This document shows, in pieces, positions 42,535-54,488 of a stretch of DNA of 64,000 bases (position 1 is the stretch's first letter; each line of letters opens with the position of its first letter). The translations under genes were made by a program, and so were the position numbers. The DNA comes from Hyalella azteca. Taxonomy: Eukaryota; Arthropoda; Malacostraca; Amphipoda; Hyalellidae. The notes beneath the pieces were generated by a model. That model was not told where the DNA came from, did no database searches, and was given only the letters and a program-made list of their open reading frames with translations. Location of the stretch: NCBI RefSeq assembly GCF_000764305.2, contig NW_025943963.1, positions 154,303 through 218,302 on the forward strand. The letters run 5' to 3'.

Positions 42535-43300
42535 AAGGTCATATGATCCAGTGAGATCTCTGTGAATATACTTCGGATTGGTTGAATATATTTCAATTGT
42601 GCCTGAATATTCTTCAGATCTCTTGATGAAGACTTGCCATTGGTCCATTAAGACATTTCACGTCACAATGACGTCATCACTCGAAACAAAAAGCATTCCA
42701 ACCACTGTTCTATCCATACCCTTCAATACGCGAACAGAATTTCTGAAATTTAACTACTGCTCCCATATGTAAAGTATTCCAAATATAAGACCAAATTGGG
42801 TCATTCCGATCAATAATTGCCTTACAACATGAGAATATATTCAAATCTCGTTGAATTTTTCGCACTCGATAGAGTTGAGTCTCGCGCCACAACGACTAAT
42901 AGGAAAAACAAATAAATAAAAAGGTCATTTAATCCAGTGAGATCTCTGTGAATATATACTTCGGACTGGTTGAATATCTTTCGATTGCGCCTGAATATTC
43001 TTCAGATTCCTTGATGAAGACTTGCCATTGGTCCATTAAGACATTTGACGTCACAATTACGTCATCACTCGAAGCAAAAAGCATTCCACCCACCGCTCTA
43101 TCCATACCTTTCAATACGCGAACAGAATTTCTGATATTTACCTACCGCACCTGTATGTAAAGTATGCCAAATTTGGGACCAAATCGGGTTATTCCGATCA
43201 ATAATTGCCTTACAACGTGAGAATATATTCAAATCTTGCTGAATATTCTGCACACGGTCCAACATTCTTGAATTTTGCTCGAATATCATTCGAAAACTAG
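42535..43300 (+). repeat. Tandem duplication of about 386 bp
   Basis: Copy 1 from 42535 and copy 2 from 42921, each starting AAGGTCAT...ATCCAGTGAGATCTCTGTG and containing CTTGCCATTGGTCCATTAAG, CAATACGCGAACAGAATTTC and TCCGATCAATAATTGCC. A third, strongly diverged unit (GATTGGTCCATTTTGC) may follow at 43300-43620. Confidence 0.85.
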
Positions 43301-43817
43301 ATGGAGGCTGGTGATTGGTCCATTTTGCTGCATGATGTCATAATGACGTTGCACAATGAACAGAAAATTTTTAATTCTGGCTCTTATTAGCCACCCATAT
43401 GTGCCAGAAAGTATTTTCTAAAATTTTATTACTGCACCTCCATGCATATCATGCTAAATTTATGACAAAATTGACCTTTTTGATGAGCAATTTCTCCGAT
43501 ATCTGGAGGCTTATCTTCCATAGAAAAAGATACAATAATTCTATATTCATAGGTCACCGAAGATCTTCCAGCACCATGGTCATTTTCCGCCATGACTTGA
43601 GAGAAAATTGAAAATTTATATTGACTTGCTATTCTCCAAGAATTAATCTACTCATTTCAACATACAATATATATATATTTTACCTATCACTTTTATCAAC
43701 AATACACCATGATAATATTCTATTCATGAACATGATATTTTATGAAAATATGCAGCAACAGGCCATGAGCCTATTTCTTCAGTTCCAACACTTCTATTCT
43801 AATATTAAGCACTATCN

Positions 43818-44005
43818 TGTACTAAGGAAATAATGTTACTAAGGGCGAAATAAATTAGTTATGTTCATGGCGAGATAATGTACTAAGGAAATAATGTTAC
43901 TAAGGGCGAAATATATTAGTTATGTTCATGGCGAGATAATGTACTAAGGAAATAATGATACTAAGGACGAAATATGTTATGTACATGACGGGATAATGTA
44001 CATGT
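43818..44005 (+). repeat. 61-bp tandem repeat, three copies
   Basis: Units start TGTACTAAGGAAATAATG at 43818, 43879 and 43940; the third is diverged. An N at 43817 marks the left edge. Confidence 0.85.
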
Positions 44006-44740
44006 ACTTGAAGGATCATGAAAGGATACGTGTGGGTGATGTTTGATTGAGGATCTTAAAAGAAATTTTTTGAGGATCAAGTTTTCGGCTTTCAAATTGA
44101 AAATAAAATATTAAATCCACTTCTAAAAACATGTATCCTACACCAAAACGTTCAGGAGACTTGTAAATGACTGGCGTGTACGGTCAATGATTTTTTGACT
44201 GATCTTTGGGTCCACTTACAACAAAGTATATTATAAAGATGTTGTAATTGTAATTCCATGACTAGTCAAATTTTAGAATCGTCGTTCGTTAATTCATTAT
44301 CTATTTCGTTTTAAAGACAGAATTAACTCTATAATTCCAATAATAATGATAATAAAAATGATAAATACCGGTATAATTATATAGGAAATAATAATAATGA
44401 AGATGATAATATTAATAATTATGAAAGTAATAATAACAATAATAAATCAGTGAAAGTCATTTAAAATTCATTATTTAACCCTACCCTATTCTACTCAAAT
44501 TACAGGAGTTTTCGCTATGTTTTATCTTTCAGTACATACTGGGGTCACTAACCTCAAAAGCGGACGTTTTCAGTGCCCTGAGTGTTATTATGTTCCCCTC
44601 GGCTCGTGAATAACTAATACTTCAATGAATTGTAAATTAATTAATAAATTATAGCTAAGAATTTTGCTTGTAACTTCTTCCCGCATTTAGAATTTATTGA
44701 TTTCATTTGAAATTTTCTCAAAACCCCATTCTTAATTCAG
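44006..44740. other. Non-coding region with AAT-rich low-complexity DNA
   Basis: Positions 44340-44450 are degenerate (AAT/GAT)n. No gene recognised. Confidence 0.5.
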
Positions 44741-44847
44741 GAGTCACTGCAGCCAGAGATCAAATACGTTTCCCTTGACGGGAAAATGGAGCAGAAACGA
44801 CAAACGAGCTTGAAGCAGGAAAACAGATTGCTTCAAAGGTTTATACT
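44741..44847 (+). CDS. Candidate exon, charged coiled-coil-like peptide
   Basis: Strong acceptor (CCCATTCTTAATTCAG) and strong donor (ATACT|GTAAGT) enclose 107 nt open in one frame: ESLQPEIKYVSLDGKMEQKR then QTSLKQENRLLQRFI. The peptide is rich in Gln, Glu and Lys with Leu spacing suggestive of a short coiled coil. An alternative donor (CAAAG|GTTTAT) lies 9 nt earlier. No partner exon was identified on either side, and the opposite strand is also open. Confidence 0.35.
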
Positions 44848-46728
44848 GTAAGTGATAGCAATAGAACTTATGCAATTTATTGTTTAGGGTTTTGAATCGC
44901 CAACGAAGTGACCTCGCGTATAAAAGGGTTTTAGCCATTATTGTTTCGTGGTCCACCACAGAGAAGGGCTCCGAAACTAGACCCCGAAATAATGTCAAGG
45001 TGAAAAGAGCTAAGGAAACACACGTTTTATACGTTCATATTTTGCATTTGAAGTTTGTTAATTATTATATATTAGATTTATTATTTTTATTCGTCCTCTA
45101 TTCACGATCATTGGTCAAATGTCTAGGGTCACTGAGAGCTAGTTTTCTTACTTATTGAATTGTCTTCAACAATACTTGGCTAATGGTGACCCAGTTTATG
45201 CTGTTTGAATCCTAAATAAAGTAATCCCTTATAACTCACGGTTCCGTTATGCTATCTCTCCATGCCAAACAGCCATAAAATAAATCCCCCTATGTAATAG
45301 TTAGTAATTTTGACGATTCTCAAACAAATAATTCATTCGTTTTTTGGTGATTCATTAATTTTGACTTCATTTCTCATTAAATCATGACTTTCGGTGTTGA
45401 ATGAATCATGTGCCCTAAGAACAATAGAATTATACCGTAACCCTGAGCCTGCCCTCTTCCATCGACCCTAAATGTCAGAATTGATCAGCCATCAAGCATC
45501 GCACAAGAAGCTAACAATTAGCGTGTCGGACATTCCCCTCATCATCAGCTATAAATCAGCGTAATCCGACAAGTGCTAATTTACACCATTAGACCATATT
45601 ACGGTGAGAGACGAGAAGCCGAAATATTTTACGTGTAAAACCTAAAAGTATTATAAGTTATTCCCCTAATGGATTTAGTTAGGTATAACTCATGGATTTA
45701 ATGATTTAACATTGCTTGTAGCGCATTTTCTCATTTATGGAAAAAAGCGCTATTTTGCTCGTCATGCCCGTCTGTCTGTTTTCGTCGACGAGATAATGCG
45801 CTCTCTCTCACTCATTGCAGTGAGTACTGAGGTAAATTTTTTTAGTAATCAAACCCATTCATCCTTGTCAAAAATCATGGCTATGGCACCGGTGATTCAA
45901 GCACACAGAAAGCTAAAAAGCCATCATAAGAGAGATGTAGATGTGTACGTATACTGTGTGTGGTTTGAGATCCTGCGTCAATCGGTGTTACCGACATGGA
46001 ATTCAAAAACAAACACAAGAAGATATTTATTATATCTTTATTAAGGAAAACGTTTCGGAGTTCAACTTCATTGTCAGTCGACAATTCCAAGAAGTAAATA
46101 AATTCAGTTTTTAATCCAGTCTGACTGTGAATTTTACATTTCGGATTACTAGCTGATGTATTTACTTTCTAGGATTGTCGAGCTGACGTAGCTCGACTCC
46201 GAAACGTTTTCCTTTAGGGATACTTAGAAATAATGTGGATTTTTGTGCCATATTTTTGTTTTTAAATTCCATTTTTATTTGCTATTAAAGCAATCAAATG
46301 CCCTTGTAACCGTCAAGCCACACACGATCATCGACTAAATTCGGAAATGTGATCAAGAAATTCGATATAGTAACACTTGTAATGACATAGATAGCCGAGT
46401 TTCTTAAATAATATATATGCTATATTATCATAAACTTCTTGATCTTCCAGAAGCCAACTGTTCTCTCTGAGCTTCCCATCACGCAATGAAGAACATTACT
46501 TTACAATAATGTTCATATCAGGAAGAGAAATCATCAATCAAGTTATAAAGTCTAAAATTTTTGGCTACACATGCAGAGAAATGAGAGGGTGATTGTCCAA
46601 GTAGCCATGCCTTTTTGCTTCTATGTGAGTCGTCCTGGCCCAGTCTGATCAGGCTATCAGTGCAATGCATGCCTCTGTGGCTCGTGCTGTGCGTGAAAAA
46701 GTGTATCACTAATTATCCTATGTCTTAT
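44848..46728. other. Non-coding region
   Basis: No gene recognised. GTAGCGCATTTTCTC...TTTTGCTCGTCATGCCCGTC at 45719-45773 resembles 37523-37600. Confidence 0.45.
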
Positions 46729-46975
46729 CCCAATAATGTCACTACCCGAATAATGTTATTACCTGAATAATGTTACTACCCGAATAATGTTACTACCTGA
46801 ATAATGTTACTACCTGAATAATGTTACTACCCGAATAATGTTACTACCTGAATAATGTTACTACACGAATAATGTTACTACCTGAATAAAGTTACTACCC
46901 GAATAATGTTACTGCCTGAATAATGTTACTACCCGAATAATGTTACTGTTACCCGAATAATGTTACTACCCAAAT
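46729..46975 (+). repeat. 17-bp minisatellite, about 15 copies
   Basis: Unit GAATAATGTTACTACCY with Y mostly alternating C and T. Few length changes, so array turnover looks recent. Confidence 0.92.
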
Positions 46976-49900
46976 ACTATAAAAATAGGTGCGTACTTAT
47001 TCCGTTCAATTATCACCTTTGGTGAAATTGCACCAATAGTAGAATTGTGTCGGTTTGCATGAAGATTTCGTTAGGATAAAAAATTCTACATACGCACTTG
47101 AATAACCCCCAGTATTTTCCAAAGACGAAACTTAAAATCTGCTTCTTCGTATTATCTTTTTGCATTTCTAATTAAAATCATCATAAGCAAATTATTTTAT
47201 CATCGCTCCCTCATTTTAAGAAGATTCTGTGCATAGGTATACAGCATAGAAGAATAAAACAACATATAGTAACTTATGGGGAGGTATTGCAGAGAATATG
47301 TATTAAATTGCCGATAACGTGACTGAGCTACGGACATCAGCGTAGCCGCTGAGCGTGAAAGGCAGATCAATGAATGGGGTATACGGATATATTAGTCATA
47401 CAGATATATTAGTCGGTTAGAGCGACCACTCAACACCCAACGCGATGCCAGGGATATTTGAAGCAAATGATTTCCAATGCGTCCAAATCACCATTTTCTG
47501 ATTTGCTATATATAATGTGTCAAATTCCAAGATGATAAAATTATATTCCCAAATATATGATGAATTCCCAAATATGAATTCCCAAAATATGTTTAACAAT
47601 GAAGCTAAATTATGTAAAATTAATACCCTCATGTTGATTTAACATGTTAAATTAACACCTAAGCTGAAATTAATGTTGAACATAAAACTAAATTAGGGGG
47701 TAACATTGAATAGTAACATCAAAGAAATTTAACATGATTTTAATTTTAAGACGATAAAATTAAATTCCCAAACATATGAAATATTCCAAAATTGAAAAAT
47801 GGGTAAATAGAGAGAGATTTTTTTATCTTCATATTTCTATATCGATATTTCGGCATTTTCTTTGTAAAATTTGATAGCATCGTTGTAATAAGAGTTAGTA
47901 AGCAAATACAGAGTAAAAAAACTGTATTGTCTAATGTAATGTTGCAGCAATACGTTTTTATGATAAATACACTTGTAATATAATATACTCGATTCAAACT
48001 GTCTCCACGACCCTATTAAATATTGATGTAACTTAGATGATTGTGCGCCAAAATCGTTCAATTCCAGTATGCGGGCTCGTAATAATTGCGATAATTGCTA
48101 ATTCAAACATGAGTAAAATCTAACCTGAAAAAGGCTATTGATTTTTTTTTCAAAGACTGATTTAAAAATAAAATTGTTTATTGCAGCGCAAGTGTGTAGA
48201 AAAACAAATTTCAGTTTTTACTCACAACTTCTGAGGAAATGAACTTTTAGCACTTTTAAATTTTCACAAATCTTTGAGGCTCCTGGAAATTTTCAGGCTT
48301 GTATAGTTGGTTGTTTTCAACTATGAAGCTAAATTATGTAAAATTAAGACTTTCATGTTGATTTAACATATTAAGTTAACACCTAAGTTCAAACTAATGT
48401 TAAATTTAGTTACGGCTAACATTGAATAGTAACAATTAAACAAAATGTAAAGTATATTTTCCTAGCAATGATGATTTAAACTGCTTAAACAGTGCCTACG
48501 AGTGTAAACAAAATTTCAAAAGTCTCTAAATATATTATTAACATAAATTAGATATCTGGTGGTCATTTGTTTAATTTTATGTCATTGTTATATGCCCTAA
48601 TTGGCCGTAGGGAAAGATATGAAACCAAGTGACATATTCATATAAATTTCGAATGGATTTTTTTTGCAACTCAAAACAGCATGGGTTCTTTTCAAAGGCG
48701 TACATAATATATGTTTAGTTAGCATACTTTTGTCGTACGTCATTTTTACACACTACGGAGCAACGCAGTTTTTTTACAGAACAAAAGAAAGGAAAAAATG
48801 TACCATTACGTGTGAATTTCCTTCCAGAAATGAATTTTCTTACGTACCATTTCAAAATCTGACGATTCACACCATCGAAGCTCAATAGTTCCATTATAAC
48901 TCTATTACGCCATTGAAGCTCCATAATCACCAAAATAACTGACTGTACTATTGAACAAAATTATTGTACACGCGTATCAAGTTTTTCCATTGCCCAGAAA
49001 AATTAATAAGACATCTATCTATAGTTTTCGAAATTTCTGCATAGAGCTGCGCTCCTTTAATGCAAAACACAAACAAAAAACTCTCAAATCTCAAATCAAA
49101 TCTAACGTAGAAATGAATACGAGGAAAATAAAAGAGTATTAAATTACGGTTATTTTTTAAAGGAAAAAAATACCAAATTTTTTAATAATGCATATCATTA
49201 ATTAATTTAAATATATTTGTGAAATGATGTTAAAAGGCACTCGGTAGAATATCTTTGACTGATGTGAGTCTGTTATTAATTATTCCAGCATCGACAGAAT
49301 TAAAAACATCCACTGCTATGATTTAAACCGTATTTAAACTAGTATAAAATTTTGACACAAATTAGGCTCCAACTTTTAAACTTGTAAAACTTTTCTTCCG
49401 GAAAAAATTGAAGGCTTTTTTGTGTTTATTGCTGGGATTACTGCAATAAATCACCATTAAATTTTATCAGTGGCTTTTAGGCGGGTTGGGTGATTTCGCC
49501 TCAGTACTCCGTGGAAATATCGATGGATGGATCATAGGAGACTGGGGGCAATCTCTTCGGTTGATGGATGGATACTACAAGAAAAACTTGGCAACACATA
49601 CGTGGATGCATAATCCAAGTCCTACTATAGTATGTAGCATGAGCAGCACTATTTATAATCCAAGTCCTACTACTACAGTACCGGTATGTAGCATGAGCAA
49701 CACTATTTAGGCATCACAAGAGAGAGAGAGAGGAGAGATTAATGTTAAGTGTCTAGGCATGCTGCCTTTTTGGTTTTATAAAACGGTTTGGAACAGAAGA
49801 GATTTCTTTCTAAATATACAATTGAATTCCTGTTAATAAAATCTGAACAAATCTCTTTAATGTGATGATCAAGTCGCAAAACAATATGCGTGTGATACTA

Positions 49901-51726
49901 GACACATACACATAAACATTAATTGGGAAATTTAAATATGTTATATTACTTGTAAAACTTTCATTGTATAACACACATTTTTAGGATTTTCCGGTATTTC
50001 TCGGAAATCAACGATTTTAACGGGAAATTCACCAGCAAAATTACGCTGCAATGGCGCAGGACTATGACAATGTGAATAAAGTCAAAACGTCAATTGACTT
50101 GATTAACTAGTTTGATACTCAATTAACTGCTTCCCTCTAAAGGGAAATGACATCATGGGACTCGAAAGAATTAATGCTCGAGTACTTCGTCAGTATTCGC
50201 TGGTTAAAATTAAACTCCGAAGAATATTTTAAAAATTACACCAAATTTATATTCATTTATAAATTTCATCGCATCAATTTTATAATTTATACCTGTAGAT
50301 GGACGCAAATTAAAAGATGCCGGAAAAATTCGAAATTTTTTCGGAAGTCAAAACAACACAACAAAATTTAAATTATAAATATTTGTAAACCTCAGACAAA
50401 AATTATGATTTGTCATTTTAAAGTATGATGTTAGTTAGCTTACCTCTAATAAATATTTACTGTTTGGGTTCGTCAGATCTCAAACTAATTGTTAAATCTG
50501 GGTCTCAGTCAAAATCTTGAACTCATTTTACACAAAAATTAATCAAGTAAACTTCGCCTCCAATCGTAGCTTCTACATCACAGGCGTCCCGGGCAGCCGT
50601 TGATTGCTCCAAATATTTTTATTGTTGCCTCCACTGAGTTGATTGGTTGGATGTCAGTTGTATTAAATTAGCCGCACATAAAAGGTTTATGACAGCAGCA
50701 TAGCTTAATTGAACTTCACGTCAATACGTAACTGAACTTCAAATCAATATGAGCATATGCGCTTGTTCTCAGACGATGAAAATGGATTGATCGTTGTGAT
50801 TTATATTTTTCGATCACGTTTGAGTCCAATTTAGATTGAAATCAGCTGTTAATAAGTAGTTTTAATGTGGTATATATGCCGGCCTGAGTTATATATTTGA
50901 CCTGTTTTTCGAACACATAGGACTTTTGCAGCTGATTTGATGGTGTGCCTAATGCATGATAATCGTCGTGTTATCGAGAGCACTAAGCACATCTTGACTG
51001 GGCGTTTCTTTTCATTATTTATTTATTATTAACCAAATTTCAATAGGAATTAAATTGAACAAATCGAGAAGCACAGGAAGACGGCCTTCATTATACTTAA
51101 GATTGTCAGTTCTGTACTACGCGATTCTGGCGGCACTTCAGGTTCAGTAATGCTTTACATGCTTTAGTGCGATATTGGAATGAAAGCGAAATGATTCCGC
51201 GGCTGATGTATGCAAATTCGGAATAGTTTTGATGCTGGAAGAAACTGATAGAGAGGAAAGTTTGGGCCTCACTTTTACCTTTAATCTTGTATTATTACCT
51301 TCAAATTTTGTATAAATAATATTTTATCCATTCGACTAATTTTTTTAATAATTTACTTGAAACCGTGGTTAAAATTACACAAAACATTCTAACACTTACA
51401 TATCTGATCACAATTACTTCAAAATTTTTTATTTTTTATCGTCACCATCATCATGAGTGCGGATAAAAACCCTTTACATCTCAAAAAACTATGAACAAAA
51501 AGAACAACACTACATTTTCCTTCGTTGTTTTAGTTTGTCATTAATAAAATCTACCTTACATAAATGTGAAACGTTCTTAAGCCTGTCAAAATCCGTGTGT
51601 TACAGGAATAATTTCATTTCCATTGCCCAGCAGGGGCTACATTGAGCGACCATGGCACTGGTTGAGATGCTGGAAAATATTGTGAGCAGCGGATGCCATT
51701 AAATTGCTCTGGGTGTAGAATTGCCT
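46976..51726. other. Non-coding AT-rich region with a dispersed pair of repeats
   Basis: GAAGCTAAATTATGTAAAAT...CATGTTGATTTAACATGTTA occurs at about 47601-47720 and again at about 48325-48425. A short (GA)n run lies at 49720-49737. A plus-strand frame at 49486-49710 is open but not assignable. No gene recognised. Confidence 0.5.
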
Positions 51727-51871
51727 GGGGCCATACTTTCGAAACTCGCTAAGTGAACGTAAGTACTTACGCTCTATTTTCTTGTCTGTGATTGGTGAAT
51801 ATTGCTTGAAAGGCCGTCAATGATTGGCTGATGAACTTACGATCTCTTAACTTTTTTGAAAGTATAGGCCC
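51727..51871 (+). mobile_element. MITE of about 145 bp, first of an inverted pair
   Basis: Begins GGGGCCATACTTTC and ends GAAAGTATAGGCCC. The interior holds GTAAGTACTTAC and CTTGTCTGTGATTGGTGAAT. An inverted copy lies at 62772-62923. Confidence 0.75.
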
Positions 51872-52909
51872 TAGCTGTTTTAATCCTGCCTTGTTGGAGA
51901 ACCTAGCGAGGTTCTGATCTTATTTTTGGATATTTGACCTTTTTGGTAACGTGAAACATCAGAACATTTGCATAGTAAATTGATTCATAGTTGATTACGC
52001 CGTTCAATCCATGACCTGTAGTAATTTGCTTGAATTAAGGTATGAATTGAGGTATGTGAACAATATATTTTCAATAATTTACTTATTTCACTCCTATTTT
52101 GTCGACATAAATTATGCCTCTTGTAATTGTCCAGTTTATATAATATTTTGAGCCAGCGTGAACTTTCATATTATGTTCTATGAAGTAAATTTATATGATA
52201 TTCACACTAAGCGCAAATTTGCCACTGCAAAAACATTTCGGTGAATAACCTGGTGAATAATCATATTGGCAAAAATATCTTGAACAATCATAATATGTTC
52301 TCAATGGAAGTTGAAACGCTTTTTGCGTCTCTCGTTTTGTTGTGAGTTCAATGAAGGCTGCCAAACATTTCATGTCAAAGAAATATTTGATTTTTAATAG
52401 AGGAACTTTAGTGTAATTTCAGTTGTTGTTTTTAATTTATTCATCGTCTACTGGAAATACTATTGCTCGCATTGCATCTGTGATTGTGATCAGTATGTAT
52501 AATTACAAGAGTCTTCAATAGTCCATCATATATAACGTGAGATATATTAAATTTTTAACTAGCACAAGATGTAGAATAAAAAATCCCTTGAGAGGAAAGA
52601 CCGAAACATGCGATGCGATATTTTTTCAATTTCTTATAAAAATTGATAAGTTTCGTTAGGTTTTCCCAGTGGTTGAAATTCTTATCAACAGCAATTATGG
52701 TTTTTAAATTACTGATGACTCTGAGATATTAATTTTTCAGTAGTGATAAAGATTTGTTGAAGAAGAAATATCGACAGAAAAAGTCGAAGCATATTTGATC
52801 TCGGTAATTTTCAATGTTTATCATAAACTAGAATCTACAAACGCGAATACAGAGTTCCTTGGGAGAAAGATCTTTGCTCTGGCACGTAAAATTTGAATGA
52901 AAATCAATC
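51872..52909. other. Non-coding AT-rich region
   Basis: No gene or element recognised. Confidence 0.45.
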
Positions 52910-52917
52910 GCTTAAAG

Positions 52918-54480
52918 CAGTGGTTCCCAAACTTTTTCCGGCTGGCACCCCCTTTGGCTCCCTGATGAATTTCTAGCGCCCCCCACAGTCATGCGCCTCT
53001 TTATTGAAATCAACTACGCTGCAATTTTAAAAGAGAAAGGTTAAACACAAATAGAACCCCATTTAGTGAACCAATATGTTTTTCAGCTGTTTTAACTGTT
53101 TGAGCACTAAAACCTAGAACATCTCGGGCGAATTTACGGCCGGACTTGTGGCCGCGGTCTCACGACCAATCTCCTAATTCAATTATCAAGTAATATCTCC
53201 CAAACTAATGAACGCAGTTAGGTGAAACTTGGAACATGTATTCATCAGAACCTAACGGTGATGTTTAGCTCGTAATTTTTTTAATTTCCCCTTCATTCGT
53301 GAGTTACGCGTATATTGCGAAACAGGCCGAAATTCGCAGTGATCAAAGAGTTTCTTCCAAATTATTGAACAGATTTGAACGAAATTTTGAATAAACATGC
53401 CTAACTACCAACAGTGATTTTTTAGCTTACAAAATTTTTGTCGATTTTACCTTCGTTTGCGATTTTTTTTTCATTTCACCGTCATTCTTGATTTCACACT
53501 CCCTTATATTCGGCCTGTATCGCCGGGTAATTTGTCACTTAAATTCGCGGCGATCAAGAAATGTCTTCTAAACTACAGAACAGATTTCAATGAAACTTTA
53601 TATATGAAACCTCTCAACGGTGATGTTTAGCTCGTGACAATTTATTTCATTTTGCCTTCGTTCGCATGTTATACAGATATATGTAGGAGGAACGACCGGC
53701 TTTTCTACCGGCCGGTTTAACCAAAAGTCGTATACATATAGCCGTATAACTCGCAAACGAAGGCAAAACGAAAATGTAACGAGCTAAACATCACCGTTGC
53801 TGATGTTAGAAATTTAAAATACTAAATTCCGTTCAAATCTGTTCAGCAGCTTGGAAAAAATTTATTGATTACTGCGAATTTAAACACGTATAGCTGTTTA
53901 AATTACGAATGAAGGTGAAATGAAAAAAAAAAAACTCGCGAATGAAGGCAAAATCGAAAAAATTTTCACGAGCGAAACATTACCGTTCGGTAGTTGGGGT
54001 TGCAAATCCAAAATTTCGTTCGAATCTGCTCAGTAGTTTGGAAGAAATTACTTGATCACCGAATTTCGGCCCGTATTGCCATATAACTATGGCAAAATTC
54101 AAACAATTTTCACAAGCTAAACATCATCGTTAGGTCCTAATGAATACGTGTGCTAAGTTTCATCGAGTTAAGTTCATTAGTTTTAGAGATATTCCTAGAT
54201 AATTGAATTTGGAAATTGGCCTCGAGATCGACCGCGAGTCCGGCCGTTAATTTGTCCGAGACGTAAACTCAGGAGAGGTTAAAAAAACAGATCTGGGTGA
54301 CAAAACCATCGCTGGGAGTCATGTGCTGCACGTGTTGTGTACAAATCGTCAAACAAACGTTCGAACTTCTGACATTGACTTCGGACTATCGCCCCCCTAC
54401 CGCCCTCTTCTTCCTTACCGCCCCCCAAAATCTTTCTATCGCCCCTAGGGGGGCGATATCGCCCACTTTGGGAACCACTG
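52918..54480. mobile_element. 1.56-kb hAT-type foldback element with 8-bp target duplication
   Basis: Inverted termini CAGTGGTTCCCAAA at both ends (exact over 14 bp), flanked by GCTTAAAG at 52910-52917 and 54481-54488. CAGTG-type ends with 8-bp duplications are diagnostic of hAT elements. The interior is a giant imperfect palindrome centred near 53,710 (arms from about 53,110 and 54,265). Each arm repeats a module with GAACAGATTTGAACGAAA and GGTGATGTTTAGCTCG about three times. No transposase frame is present, so it is non-autonomous. Confidence 0.9.
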
Positions 54481-54488
54481 GCTTAAAG

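Noticed and set aside
42137..42648. Long open frames on both strands across the purine tract
   Set aside because: They exist only because a purine-only strand lacks stop codons; repetitive Gly/Arg or Pro/Ser translations with no start or splice support.
49486..49710. RNase H-like fragment (GDFASVLRGNIDGWIIGDWG)
   Set aside because: Faint resemblance to a retroelement RNase H start, but too short and without the catalytic residues in place.
52918..54480. Autonomous hAT transposase gene
   Set aside because: No frame of sufficient length or motif inside the element; the interior is a palindrome of short modules.
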